Source: Ornithinimicrobium tianjinense (GTDB lineage Bacteria > Actinomycetota > Actinomycetes > Actinomycetales > Dermatophilaceae). From it: DNA of 64,000 nucleotides. The translations under genes and the position numbers were made by a program. Under the pieces are notes generated by a model. It was not told where the DNA came from. It was given only the letters and a program-made list of their open reading frames with translations, and did no database searches. Numbering within the stretch: the first letter of the stretch is position 1; each line of letters opens with the position of its first letter. The stretch is from contig NZ_BMEM01000001.1 of the NCBI RefSeq assembly GCF_014636495.1, positions 878,136 to 942,135 of the forward strand, given 5' to 3'. Below, piece after piece: positions 57,020-64,000 of the stretch.

Positions 57020-57541
57020 CTAGCCGAGCTCCCAGGCCGTGATGAGCCACCGACCGTCGGTGCCGCACATGCGCAACGCCAGGGCCCGGACGCGGCCGTC
57101 CGCCCAGACGACGGCGGACACCTCGCAGACCCCTTCGGCAGGCAGACAGGTGAGGATGGTCTTCACCACGGGCGGTCGGTGCGCGCGCCTGCCCCTGCGT
57201 CTGGCCAGCTGACCCCGGCGTCGGATCCGCTCCTTGATCTCAGGTGTGACCCAGCGGCCGAGCTGGTCGGCGGGTCGGGTCCCGTCGGAGGCCTCGAGCA
57301 CGACCTGGATCATGCCGCGCGCCCACGCGCCAGGCTCCGGGAGCTGGACCGTCGGCGTGGCCTGCGGGCCGAAGAAGCTGTCGTCCCCGGCCCCCCTGAA
57401 GTCGACCGCCAGGCTGCCCTGGACGTAGCGCTGCGCGGGCGTCCGCGCCGTGGTCTCGCCCCAGTCAGGCCCAGCGCTCTCCGGTTCGCAGCGGGGCGCG
57501 GGCAGGAGCCGGAGCACCTCCGGAGCGGCGGCGGCGCTCAC
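57020..57541 (-). CDS. Rv3235 family protein
   Basis: 173 residues. RPADQLGRWVTPEIKERI (about residues 85-102) and the C-terminal VRALALRMCGTDGRWLITAWELG match the actinobacterial Rv3235 family, a small cytosolic protein of unknown role found next to secA. The middle is Arg-rich (RRRGQLARRRGRRAH). GTG start overlaps the LysM-gene stop by 4 bases (GTGA), so the pair is translationally coupled. Confidence 0.85.
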   Translation of the reverse strand: MSAAAAPEVLRLLPAPRCEPESAGPDWGETTARTPAQRYVQGSLAVDFRGAGDDSFFGPQATPTVQLPEPGAWARGMIQVVLEASDGTRPADQLGRWVTPEIKERIRRRGQLARRRGRRAHRPPVVKTILTCLPAEGVCEVSAVVWADGRVRALALRMCGTDGRWLITAWELG

Positions 57542-58392
57542 CGGTGCGCCTCCGGAGCCGGCGCCACGAGCTGCTGACCCGGCCGGAGCAGGTGCGGGTC
57601 GTCGCCGATGACGTCGCGGTTGGCGGCATACCAGAGCGGCCACTGCTCGGCGACGTCCTGGTCGGTGGCCTGCTGCCCGAGGTGACGCGCGGTGATGTCC
57701 CAGAGGGTGTCTCCGCGGTGCACCACGACATGGTCGAGGGGCTCCTCTCCGTGCGTGGTCGCGCTGACCAGACCCACGTCGGAGGACGGCCTCGGTGCCG
57801 TCGGCACGGGTGTGGGCGTCCAACCTGGCCGGGGCAGGGTGCTCCCGATGCCCTCAGCGGCGTCGGAGGTCGCTTCGGCCGTGGTCCCGGCGGCAGTCGC
57901 TGTGACCTCGGTCGCCGTGATGTCCATCGCGTCGACCTCGGTCGCCGTGGTTTCCGTCGCCTCGACCTCGATCGCGACGACGGTCTCCGTGGCACCCGCG
58001 ACGACGGGCGCCGCCAGGAGGGCGCCGACCGTGAGCAGGCCGGTCGCGACCTGGCGCACCACCGGCGACGGACCTCGTCGGGTGGTCCTCCCCGTGGTCG
58101 GTGCGGCGACGACCGAGTCACCTCCGAGCAGAGCCTGGTCGGTCAGCAGGCACAGCACGGCCCTGGTCAGCAGCACCGCGACCCAGCCGCTGGAGATCGC
58201 AGCGGCCCCCGTGGTGAGGAAGCCCAGGCCGTCGGCGACCTGGGCCACCTGCCAGCCCGGCCACTGTCCGATCGCCCACCTCGTCAGCACCACGGCGAGG
58301 GCTCCAGCGCCCAGCGAGCCCACGCCGCCCAGCACCAGGGCGGCGCGCGCCCCGCTGCGGGACCGGCGCGCGTCCATGTCGTCCTCCGTCAT
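57538..58392 (-). CDS. Membrane-anchored LysM domain protein
   Basis: 284 residues. Three hydrophobic segments near the N-terminus (about 15-40, 50-75, 108-130), then a Thr/Glu/Ala-rich linker (135-180) and one LysM domain near the C-terminus (VVHRGDTLWDITARHLG, residues 222-238, ending LRPGQQLV). It probably binds peptidoglycan from the membrane. ATG 58392 has GGAGG five bases upstream; an upstream in-frame ATG at 58410 is less likely. Coupled to the Rv3235-like gene. Confidence 0.85.
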   Translation of the reverse strand: MTEDDMDARRSRSGARAALVLGGVGSLGAGALAVVLTRWAIGQWPGWQVAQVADGLGFLTTGAAAISSGWVAVLLTRAVLCLLTDQALLGGDSVVAAPTTGRTTRRGPSPVVRQVATGLLTVGALLAAPVVAGATETVVAIEVEATETTATEVDAMDITATEVTATAAGTTAEATSDAAEGIGSTLPRPGWTPTPVPTAPRPSSDVGLVSATTHGEEPLDHVVVHRGDTLWDITARHLGQQATDQDVAEQWPLWYAANRDVIGDDPHLLRPGQQLVAPAPEAHR

Positions 58393-58405
58393 CGCCCCTC
58401 CACGG

Positions 58406-58442
58406 ATCATATGTGTTCGTTTGCGTGCGTTTGCGTCACTCT
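58406..58442 (-). promoter_or_regulatory. Promoter region with direct repeats upstream of the LysM gene
   Basis: Less GC-rich than its surroundings. Minus-strand TATGAT (58406-58411) and TAGAGT (58437-58442) are both possible -10 boxes. Between them the plus strand holds GTTTGCGT twice (about 58419-58436), an operator-like direct repeat. Which box is used is not clear. Confidence 0.35.
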
Positions 58443-58520
58443 ACGAGTGATTGCCGCGCGACGGCAAGGCCCTGTGGACAGCTGGGTGACGGGGATCCTG
58501 GGGCTGGCACGATGGGCCGC

Positions 58521-59084
58521 ATGCGGTGGCACCGGCTCTTCGACGACCTGGAGGCTCAGCTCGCCCGTCAGGCCAGGCAGGAGCTCGAGGCCGAGATCGT
58601 CGAGCACACCCGGGCGGAGCGGGGGCAGGTGACCCTGACCGACCGGCTCACCGCCGGGCTCGGGAGTGCGGCGCGCCTGAAGGTGTGGGGTCTTGGCTGG
58701 CTCGACGTGCGGGTCGTCGACGTGGGGGACGGCTGGCTCCTGTGCGAGGGCGAGGGAGGTGTCGTGGGGCGGGCCCGTGAGCTGCTCGTCCCGTCCGCCG
58801 CGGTGCTCGGCGTGGAGGGGGCGGCGGAGGCCGCGGACACGCGGCGGTCGGTCGCGAGCCGCAGGTTCGGGCTGACCCACGCCCTTCGGGCGATCAGCCG
58901 GGACCGTGCCCCGGTGAGGGCGCACGACCGGGCCGGGGACCACCTCACGGGAACCATCGACCGCGTGCTCGCCGACCACCTGGACCTGAGCCGGCACGCC
59001 GACGACGAGGCACGCCGCGCCGTGGCGGTGCGCGGTGTGGTCAGCCTTCCCTACGCCGCACTGGCTGCGGTGCGCCGCCTCTGA
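58521..59084 (+). CDS. Protein of unknown function in the secA-bldC interval
   Basis: 187 residues; I do not recognise a family. Mostly soluble, helical N-terminus (MRWHRLFDDLEAQLARQARQ), a central beta-rich part (WLDVRVVDVGDGWLLCEGEG) that could be a small barrel, and a helical C-terminus with a short VSLPYAALAAV end. One cysteine. CACGAT lies 7 bases before the ATG, consistent with a weak leaderless promoter, and rules against the longer frame that starts at 58413. Divergent from LysM, convergent with bldC. Confidence 0.75.
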   Translation: MRWHRLFDDLEAQLARQARQELEAEIVEHTRAERGQVTLTDRLTAGLGSAARLKVWGLGWLDVRVVDVGDGWLLCEGEGGVVGRARELLVPSAAVLGVEGAAEAADTRRSVASRRFGLTHALRAISRDRAPVRAHDRAGDHLTGTIDRVLADHLDLSRHADDEARRAVAVRGVVSLPYAALAAVRRL

Positions 59085-59113
59085 GCCGCCGCGGACGGTC
59101 AGAGGCCCTCCCC

Positions 59114-59335
59114 TCAGTCGAGGTCGGTCGCGCCCTGTCGGATGCTCTCGCGCGTCTGCGCGTACATGCGCTGGATGTAGGCCTCCAGCTCGCTGTCCTC
59201 CACGCGCCACACGCCGCGGCCCCCCAGCTTGACGCCGAGCAGGTCACCGGAGCGCACGAGCGCCTTGACCTGGGACAGGGAGACGTTCAGGACCTCCGCC
59301 ACGTCGGTGAGCGTGAGGAAACGGGGAGTGGCCAC
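59114..59335 (-). CDS. bldC: BldC-family MerR-like DNA-binding protein
   Basis: 73 residues. FLTLTDVAEVLNVSLSQVKALV is the winged-helix recognition part and LGGRGVWRVEDSELEAYI the wing; no ligand domain, so it binds DNA cooperatively in tandem as BldC does. BldC controls development in Streptomyces; here it may regulate the adjacent LysM or SAF genes (inference). GTG start has AAAGGAG 8-9 bases upstream. The C-terminal 15 residues are variable. Confidence 0.9.
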   Translation of the reverse strand: MATPRFLTLTDVAEVLNVSLSQVKALVRSGDLLGVKLGGRGVWRVEDSELEAYIQRMYAQTRESIRQGATDLD

Positions 59336-59366
59336 CGACGGCTCCTTTCACAGGGGGATTACCAAG

Positions 59367-59372
59367 ATTTTA
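59367..59372 (-). promoter_or_regulatory. -10 box TAAAAT for bldC
   Basis: Minus-strand TAAAAT (5 of 6 to consensus) about 32 bases upstream of the bldC GTG in an unusually AT-rich stretch; no clear -35. Confidence 0.45.
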
Positions 59373-59482
59373 CGCAATCCTGGCCCACTCTTGACCTGCC
59401 TGTGGACAAGATGGGGTGCCGGCCGGCGGCGCGGTAGCGTGTGCGCGGGCGGGACAGATCACGCGGCAAGGGGAGAACACAC

Positions 59483-60196
59483 ATGGGGACGTCGACGCTG
59501 ACGACGCGAGCGGTGCCCGCTCGCGCCACGACCGCGGAAGGGACGCGTCGGGCTCGGCGGCTCGAGGCGCCGAGCTGGCGCGACCTGCGGCTCGTCGTCG
59601 GCGCACTGCTGGTGCTGCTCTCGGTCGCCGGCGGGACCCGCCTCGTCGCCTCCCTCGACGACACCACCCCGGTCTATGCAGCGGCCCGAGACCTCCTCCC
59701 GGGACAGCCCGTCCGTGAGGGGGATCTGGTGCCGGTCGACGTCCGCCTCGGCGACACCGCGGTCAGCTATGTCGACGGCACCTCACCCGTCCAGCCGGGC
59801 ACCCATCTGGTGCGCCCCGTCGCCGCGGGTGAGCTGGTGCCGGCCGCTGCGCTCGGCACCGCCCGTCAGGCCCTCGACAAGACGGTCAGCGTGCCCGTGG
59901 ACGCTGTCGCGGCGCGGTCGCTCGTCCAGGGCTCCGTCGTCGACGTCTGGGTGAGTCGCCGCGACGACGAGGGGGTGGGCGAGAGCTACGAGGACCCCGA
60001 GCTCCTGCTGGAGGGAGCCGTCCTCGACCAGGTCCCGGCCGAGAACGGCGGTCTCGGCGCCGGGCTGGGCCGCACGGCCGTGCAGGTGGTCGTCCCGGCC
60101 GACCGGGTGGGGGACCTCATCGCCGCGGTCGACCAGGAGGCCAGGGTCACGCTGGTGCCCGCACCCCGAGCCGTGCCGACGGAGGGCCGCAGGTGA
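59483..60196 (+). CDS. SAF domain-containing (CpaB/RcpC-like) membrane protein
   Basis: 237 residues. Arg/Thr-rich cytosolic head, one membrane helix (about 38-56), then a SAF domain (VYAAARDLLPGQPVREGDLVPVDVRLGD, residues 62-89; HLVRPVAAGELVPAAAL) and a C-terminal part. It resembles CpaB/RcpC, the periplasmic-side component of Tad/Flp pilus machines. AAGGGGAG precedes the ATG by about 7-8 bases. Coupled (GTGA overlap) to the ATPase gene. No pilin, CpaF/TadA or TadB/C gene is present in the window. Confidence 0.82.
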   Translation: MGTSTLTTRAVPARATTAEGTRRARRLEAPSWRDLRLVVGALLVLLSVAGGTRLVASLDDTTPVYAAARDLLPGQPVREGDLVPVDVRLGDTAVSYVDGTSPVQPGTHLVRPVAAGELVPAAALGTARQALDKTVSVPVDAVAARSLVQGSVVDVWVSRRDDEGVGESYEDPELLLEGAVLDQVPAENGGLGAGLGRTAVQVVVPADRVGDLIAAVDQEARVTLVPAPRAVPTEGRR

Positions 60197-61635
60197 GGCT
60201 CCCTGCGCTGACCGCGGTGGCCCCGCGCTGGGAGGTGGACCTCGTCGCGGCGCTGGCCCCGTCGGACCACGTGCACGTGGTCCGCCGCTGCGCGGACGTC
60301 GCAGAGCTGCTCGGCGTGGCGGCGGCGGGTCTGGGACGCGTCGCCTTCGTCTCCTCGGACCTGCGCGGCGTGGATCGGTCGGTGCTCGACGCGCTCACCC
60401 TGCGCGGGGTGATGGTGGTCGGTGTCCACCCGCCTGACGACGACGCTGCGGCGCGCACGCTGACCCGCTGGGGCTGCCCCGTGGTGGTGCCGGCGGACAC
60501 CTCGTCGCCGCAGCTGGACGATGCTCTGGAGGAGCTGCTCCGTGGGGCGGACGCCCGCGAGCGGTCGGCGTCTGCCGGGGTCGGCGCCGTCCAGGAGGAG
60601 GGGCGGTCAGGACGCGGGCCGGGTGTCCCCGGCGCACCGGCCAAGGACCGGCCCGCCGGCCTCGACCCCGACGGCCTCGACGAGGAGCTGGAGCAGCTGC
60701 TGGACGAGGCGGGCGGAGGCGCCCGGGGTCAGGGGCTCGGCCCGGACGCCTCGCTGGACGATCAGGGCGGCGGCCGGGAAGGGGAGGTCGTGGTGGTCTG
60801 GGGCCCGACCGGCAGCCCCGGCCGCACCACGGTCGCGGTCAACCTGGCCGTGGAGCTCGCCGACCCGCTCGGTCCGGTCGTGCTCGTCGACGCGGACACC
60901 TACGGGGCGAGCGTCGCGCAGCATCTCGCGGTGCTGGACGAGGTCCCCGGGGTGGCAGCGGCTGTGCGCGCCGCGGACCAGGGCACCCTGGACCGCGTGA
61001 GCCTGGCACGCCTTGCCCCGGAGCTGAGGCCCGGCCTGCGGGTGCTCACCGGTCTCCCACGCGCGGACCGCTGGCCCGAGCTGCGGGACGTGGCGCTCGC
61101 GGATGTCCTCCAGGCCTGCCGGTCGCTGGCCCGGTGGACGGTGGTCGACGTCGCCGCCTACCTCGAGCAGGACGAGGAGCTCTCCTTCGACACGCTCGCC
61201 CCTCGTCGCAACGGGGCCACCCTCACGGCGCTGGAGGCTGCGGACCACCTGGTCGTCGTCGGCTCCGCCGACCCGGTGGGGCTGCAGCGCCTCGTCCGTG
61301 GCCTCGACCTCCTCCGCGAGCAGGCGGTGGACCCGACGCTCATCGTCGTCAACAGGGTCCGGTCCGGGGCCGTCGGCCCTGAGCCCGGGCGGCGCATCAC
61401 CGAGGCCCTCCGTCGCTTCGCCGGGGTCGAGCCAGCCGTGCTGGTCCCTGACGACGTCGACGCGATGGATGCGGCGATGCTCCAGGGGCGGGCCCTGGCG
61501 GAGGTCCGACCGCGGAGCACGGCGCGGACCGCCCTGGTCGACCTCGCGAACCAGCTCTCCGGTCGTCCGGCTCAGGGGTCGGGTCACGGCCGTCGGCACT
61601 GGCCGCGACGCCACCGACGCGCCGCCCGGACCTGA
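60193..61635 (+). CDS. ParA/MinD-like ATPase (CpaE/Ssd-like)
   Basis: 480 residues. N-terminal response-regulator-like half (about 1-120) without an obvious phospho-acceptor, an acidic linker (140-190), then a deviant Walker A GPTGSPGRTTVAVNLA (about 205-220) where Arg replaces the signature Lys, VVLVDADTYGASVAQHL, and a switch-like WTVVDVAAYLE. Arg in the P-loop is common in actinobacterial CpaE-like proteins, so activity is uncertain. The pair with SAF suggests a pilus or septum-placement role. The C-terminus is Arg/His-rich. Confidence 0.82.
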   Translation: MRLPALTAVAPRWEVDLVAALAPSDHVHVVRRCADVAELLGVAAAGLGRVAFVSSDLRGVDRSVLDALTLRGVMVVGVHPPDDDAAARTLTRWGCPVVVPADTSSPQLDDALEELLRGADARERSASAGVGAVQEEGRSGRGPGVPGAPAKDRPAGLDPDGLDEELEQLLDEAGGGARGQGLGPDASLDDQGGGREGEVVVVWGPTGSPGRTTVAVNLAVELADPLGPVVLVDADTYGASVAQHLAVLDEVPGVAAAVRAADQGTLDRVSLARLAPELRPGLRVLTGLPRADRWPELRDVALADVLQACRSLARWTVVDVAAYLEQDEELSFDTLAPRRNGATLTALEAADHLVVVGSADPVGLQRLVRGLDLLREQAVDPTLIVVNRVRSGAVGPEPGRRITEALRRFAGVEPAVLVPDDVDAMDAAMLQGRALAEVRPRSTARTALVDLANQLSGRPAQGSGHGRRHWPRRHRRAART

Positions 61636-61709
61636 GCGTGCCGCGGGCGACATCTGGGACGATGGGCTCGGGCGCGCCAGGTGCCCGTCCTTGCACAGGA
61701 GGCCTGTTG

Positions 61710-62147
61710 ATGACCACCGTCCGCTGCTACGTGCCGATGACCCCTGACCGCCTCCGGACGCTCCTTGAGGAGCGGCGTGTCGCCGGGCCGCTGTCGGCGA
61801 CCACGGTGACGGCCTCGGTGCGCGCGGCGGACCCGGCCGGCGAGGTCGAGGAGTGGGAGCACGCGGCGCTGCAGGCCGCGGCGCAGGATCAGCTCGAGGC
61901 CGGTCTGCCGGTCGTGGTGGCCGCCGTGGATCTCACCGAGGACCACGTGAGCGCCGACGACGGAGCATCACCCGCCGTGACCGTCGGTGACGTGGACCTC
62001 CCGCGCGTGGCCGCTCTGCTTCTGGGCGACGACGTCGTCACCGGGGACCGGACCGACCGCCCCTCGCCCGGTGAGGAGGTGGAGCTCTCCTGGTACGACA
62101 CCACCGAGCTGGCCCACGTCGTGGAGCTGACCAGCCGAATCGGGTGA
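61710..62147 (+). CDS. DUF6912 family protein
   Basis: 145 residues. MTTVRCYVPMTPDRLRTLLE and the C-terminal ELSWYDTTELAHVVEL match the small actinobacterial family I know as DUF6912; its role is unknown. Acidic, cytosolic, no cysteine after the first ten residues. ATG has AGGAGG 7-8 bases upstream, an unusually strong ribosome site. Confidence 0.75.
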   Translation: MTTVRCYVPMTPDRLRTLLEERRVAGPLSATTVTASVRAADPAGEVEEWEHAALQAAAQDQLEAGLPVVVAAVDLTEDHVSADDGASPAVTVGDVDLPRVAALLLGDDVVTGDRTDRPSPGEEVELSWYDTTELAHVVELTSRIG

Positions 62148-62163
62148 TCGGCGGTCGGCGGCA

Positions 62164-62169
62164 TACTCT
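62164..62169 (+). promoter_or_regulatory. -10 box TACTCT for pruA
   Basis: TACTCT lies 35 bases before the ATG at 62205, giving a short leader with GGACGGAGAACC as ribosome site, unlike the leaderless genes. Confidence 0.45.
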
Positions 62170-62204
62170 GGATGGTCGAACCCCACAGTCACGGACGGAG
62201 AACC

Positions 62205-63833
62205 ATGGACGCCATCGTCGACGTGCCCACGCCGCTCAACGAGCCGGTGCACGGCTACGCCCCCGGCAGCCCTGAGCGGGCCGAGCTCGAGTCGGCCCTC
62301 GCCGAGATGGCAGCCACCGCGGTGGACCTGCCGCACATCATCGGCGGGGAGGAGGTCACCGGGGCGGGCGCGGAGATCCAGGTCGTGCAGCCGCACGCCC
62401 ACGGCGAGGTGCTGGGCACCCTGCGGGACGGGACCCGGCAGGACGCCGAGGCGGCCATCGCCGCCGCCCTGGCGGCGGGGGAGAGCTGGCGCGCCCTGCC
62501 GTTCGAGGAGCGGGCGGCGGTCCTGCTGAAGGCGGCGGACCTGCTCTCGGGGCCCTGGCGCGCGCGCATGAACGCCGCGACGATGCTGGGCCAGAGCAAG
62601 ACGGCCCAGCAGGCGGAGATCGACTCCGCCTGCGAGCTCGCGGACTTCTGGCGCTTCAACGTGCACTACGCCCGACAGCTGCTGGCCGAGCAGCCCATCC
62701 GCAACGCCCCGGGCACCTGGAACCGCATCGACCAGCGTCCGCTGGAGGGGTTCGTCTACGCGGTCACCCCGTTCAACTTCACCGCGATCGGGGGCAACCT
62801 GCCCACCGCCCCCGCGCTCATGGGCAACACGGTGCTGTGGAAGCCCGCACCGACCCAGCAGCGCGCCGCGAGCCTGACCATGGAGCTGCTCCACGCGGCC
62901 GGGATGCCGGCCGGGGTGCTCAACATGGTGACCGGGACGGGCCCGGCCATCAGCGAGGCGGTGCTCGACCACCGCGACCTCGCCGGCATCCACTTCACCG
63001 GCTCGACCGCGGTGTTCAACATGCTCTGGCGAGAGATCGGCGCCAACCTCTCCCGCTACCGCTCCTACCCGCGGGTCGTGGGGGAGACCGGCGGCAAGGA
63101 CTTCGTCGTCGCCCACCCGAGCGCGGACCTGGACGTCCTGCGCACCGCCCTGGTCCGTGGCGCGTTCGAGTACCAGGGCCAGAAGTGCTCCGCGGCCTCG
63201 CGCGCGTACATCCCGGCGTCGCTGTGGAAGCAGCTGCGCGAGCCGCTCGTCGGGGAGACCGAGTCGCTCACCGTCGGTGACGTGCGCGACCTGTCCAACT
63301 TCATGGGCGCCGTCATCGACGAGCGCGCGTTCGCCAAGCACAAGAAGGTCATCGACGCGGCCCACGACGACCCCAAGGTCGAGATCGTGGCGGGCGGGAC
63401 GTACGACGACTCGGTCGGCTACTTCGTCCGTCCCACGGTCGCGGTCGTGGAGGACCCGTCCCACGAGATGGTGACGACCGAGTACTTCGGCCCGATCCTG
63501 ACCGTCCACGTCTACCAGGACGGCGACTGGTCCTCGATGCTCGACCAGATGGAGTCGGTCGCCCCCTACGCCCTGACCGGTGCGGTCATCGCCCAGGACC
63601 GCCACGCCGTCGTGGAGGCCACGGCCAAGCTGCGCTTCGCCGCTGGCAACTTCTACGTCAACGACAAGCCGACCGGCGCCGTCGTCGGGCAGCAGCCCTT
63701 CGGCGGTGCCCGCTCCTCCGGCACCAACGACAAGGCCGGCTCGGCGGCGAACCTGCAGCGTTGGGTCAACACGCGGGTCATCAAGGAGACGTTCGTCCCC
63801 CCGACGGACTACCGCTACCCCCACATGGGCTGA
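62205..63833 (+). CDS. pruA: L-glutamate gamma-semialdehyde dehydrogenase
   Basis: 542 residues. Oxidises pyrroline-5-carboxylate/glutamate semialdehyde to glutamate in proline breakdown. Catalytic C328 in EYQGQKCSAASRAYIP, general base Glu in VVGETGGKDF near residue 295, FNFTAIGGNLPTAPALMGNTVLWKPA the NAD site, GGARSSGTNDKAGS near the C-terminus. The length matches the mitochondrial-type enzyme. An in-frame ATG at 62172 is possible but lacks a ribosome site. Proline dehydrogenase is not in the window. Confidence 0.95.
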   Translation: MDAIVDVPTPLNEPVHGYAPGSPERAELESALAEMAATAVDLPHIIGGEEVTGAGAEIQVVQPHAHGEVLGTLRDGTRQDAEAAIAAALAAGESWRALPFEERAAVLLKAADLLSGPWRARMNAATMLGQSKTAQQAEIDSACELADFWRFNVHYARQLLAEQPIRNAPGTWNRIDQRPLEGFVYAVTPFNFTAIGGNLPTAPALMGNTVLWKPAPTQQRAASLTMELLHAAGMPAGVLNMVTGTGPAISEAVLDHRDLAGIHFTGSTAVFNMLWREIGANLSRYRSYPRVVGETGGKDFVVAHPSADLDVLRTALVRGAFEYQGQKCSAASRAYIPASLWKQLREPLVGETESLTVGDVRDLSNFMGAVIDERAFAKHKKVIDAAHDDPKVEIVAGGTYDDSVGYFVRPTVAVVEDPSHEMVTTEYFGPILTVHVYQDGDWSSMLDQMESVAPYALTGAVIAQDRHAVVEATAKLRFAAGNFYVNDKPTGAVVGQQPFGGARSSGTNDKAGSAANLQRWVNTRVIKETFVPPTDYRYPHMG

Positions 63834-63859
63834 GCGAGCACCCGCGGCGCTGCCGCGGC

Positions 63860-63895
63860 CGAGGCGGGGGCATCCGTGCGGATGCCCCCGCCTCG
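63860..63895. terminator. Strong hairpin after pruA
   Basis: Perfect 16-bp stem CGAGGCGGGGGCATCC / GGATGCCCCCGCCTCG with loop GTGC. It separates pruA (+) from the next gene (-). Confidence 0.85.
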
Positions 63896-63915
63896 CTGCG
63901 TGTCGCGGTCGCGGG

Positions 63916-64000
63916 TCAGCGGGTCGAGAGCCACTCCCGAGCGACCTGCGCCTCCAGCTGGACGACCTCGCGGATCTGAGGAGCCACCGCCTCCTCGATC
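63916..64000 (-). CDS. C-terminal end of an unidentified protein (cut by window edge)
   Basis: Last 27 codons before a TGA at 63916-63918; the minus strand reads through in one frame and ends QVAREWLSTR after an amphipathic helix. Too short to identify. Confidence 0.5.
   Translation of the reverse strand, partial: IEEAVAPQIREVVQLEAQVAREWLSTR

Overview
The window is a gene-dense, very GC-rich chromosomal segment of an actinobacterium. WhiB, the MtrA-MtrB-LpqB system, mycothione reductase, coenzyme F420 biosynthesis and F420-dependent oxidoreductases, AccE, BldC and DUF3499 together place it there; gene style and order suggest Micrococcales, probably an Intrasporangiaceae/Ornithinimicrobiaceae-like genus (inference). 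As I recall the Mycobacterium tuberculosis map, much of the order matches the Rv3235-Rv3281 block (secA, hpf, comF, lpqB, mtrBA, ahcY, SIS protein, manB, DUF3499, metallopeptidase-like, whiB2, fbiA/fbiB, LCP protein, TIGR03089, fadE25, purE/purK, GtrA, birA, accD/accE). This is therefore old core chromosome with accessory insertions, not an island. I see no tRNA, rRNA, insertion sequence, prophage or CRISPR array.

Layout. 0-5 kb: DUF885 protein (partial), MOSC protein, acyl-CoA carboxylase beta and epsilon subunits, biotin ligase, enoyl-CoA hydratase. 4.9-7.2 kb: a two-component pair and a GtrA membrane protein. 7.2-10 kb: purK-purE and an F420-dependent luciferase-like oxidoreductase. 10-15.7 kb: a small secreted protein and a 1,664-residue SARP-type regulator with a degenerate P-loop, an intact nSTAND-like NTPase, one membrane segment and a beta-propeller-like end. 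15.9-23.6 kb: acyl-CoA dehydrogenase, isocitrate lyase/PEP-mutase homologue, serine hydrolase, Ser/Thr kinase, LCP protein, glycosyltransferase, PPOX protein. 23.6-29 kb: CoA-transferase scoA-scoB, TIGR03089 protein, AlkA-like glycosylase, cofD-cofE. 29-36.6 kb: whiB, giant membrane glycosyltransferase, DUF5719, ATP-grasp protein, metallopeptidase-like protein, DUF3499. 36.6-42.9 kb: manB, Trm112-like, SIS protein, then kynA-kynU and a Y-family polymerase. 43-51.8 kb: mtr, ahcY, mtrA-mtrB-lpqB, comF, hpf. 51.9-57 kb: AlkZ/YcaQ-like protein, double GNAT protein, secA. 57-64 kb: Rv3235-like, LysM, unknown protein, BldC, SAF (CpaB-like) plus ParA/CpaE-like ATPase, DUF6912, pruA.

Two sequence-level patterns run through everything. 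Many genes start on the first transcribed base: a TAnnnT -10 box lies 6-8 bases before the start codon, so their mRNAs are probably leaderless, and at two divergent gene pairs the opposing -10 boxes physically overlap. Second, the nonamer GGTATGCCG (23 copies, both orientations) and its sibling GGTATGGCG (9 copies) are scattered across unrelated genes in every reading frame and force rare codons (GTA, ATA, TAT, GCA, CAT, GGT). I regard this as the most likely undescribed system in the window: a genome-wide DNA signal of unknown function.
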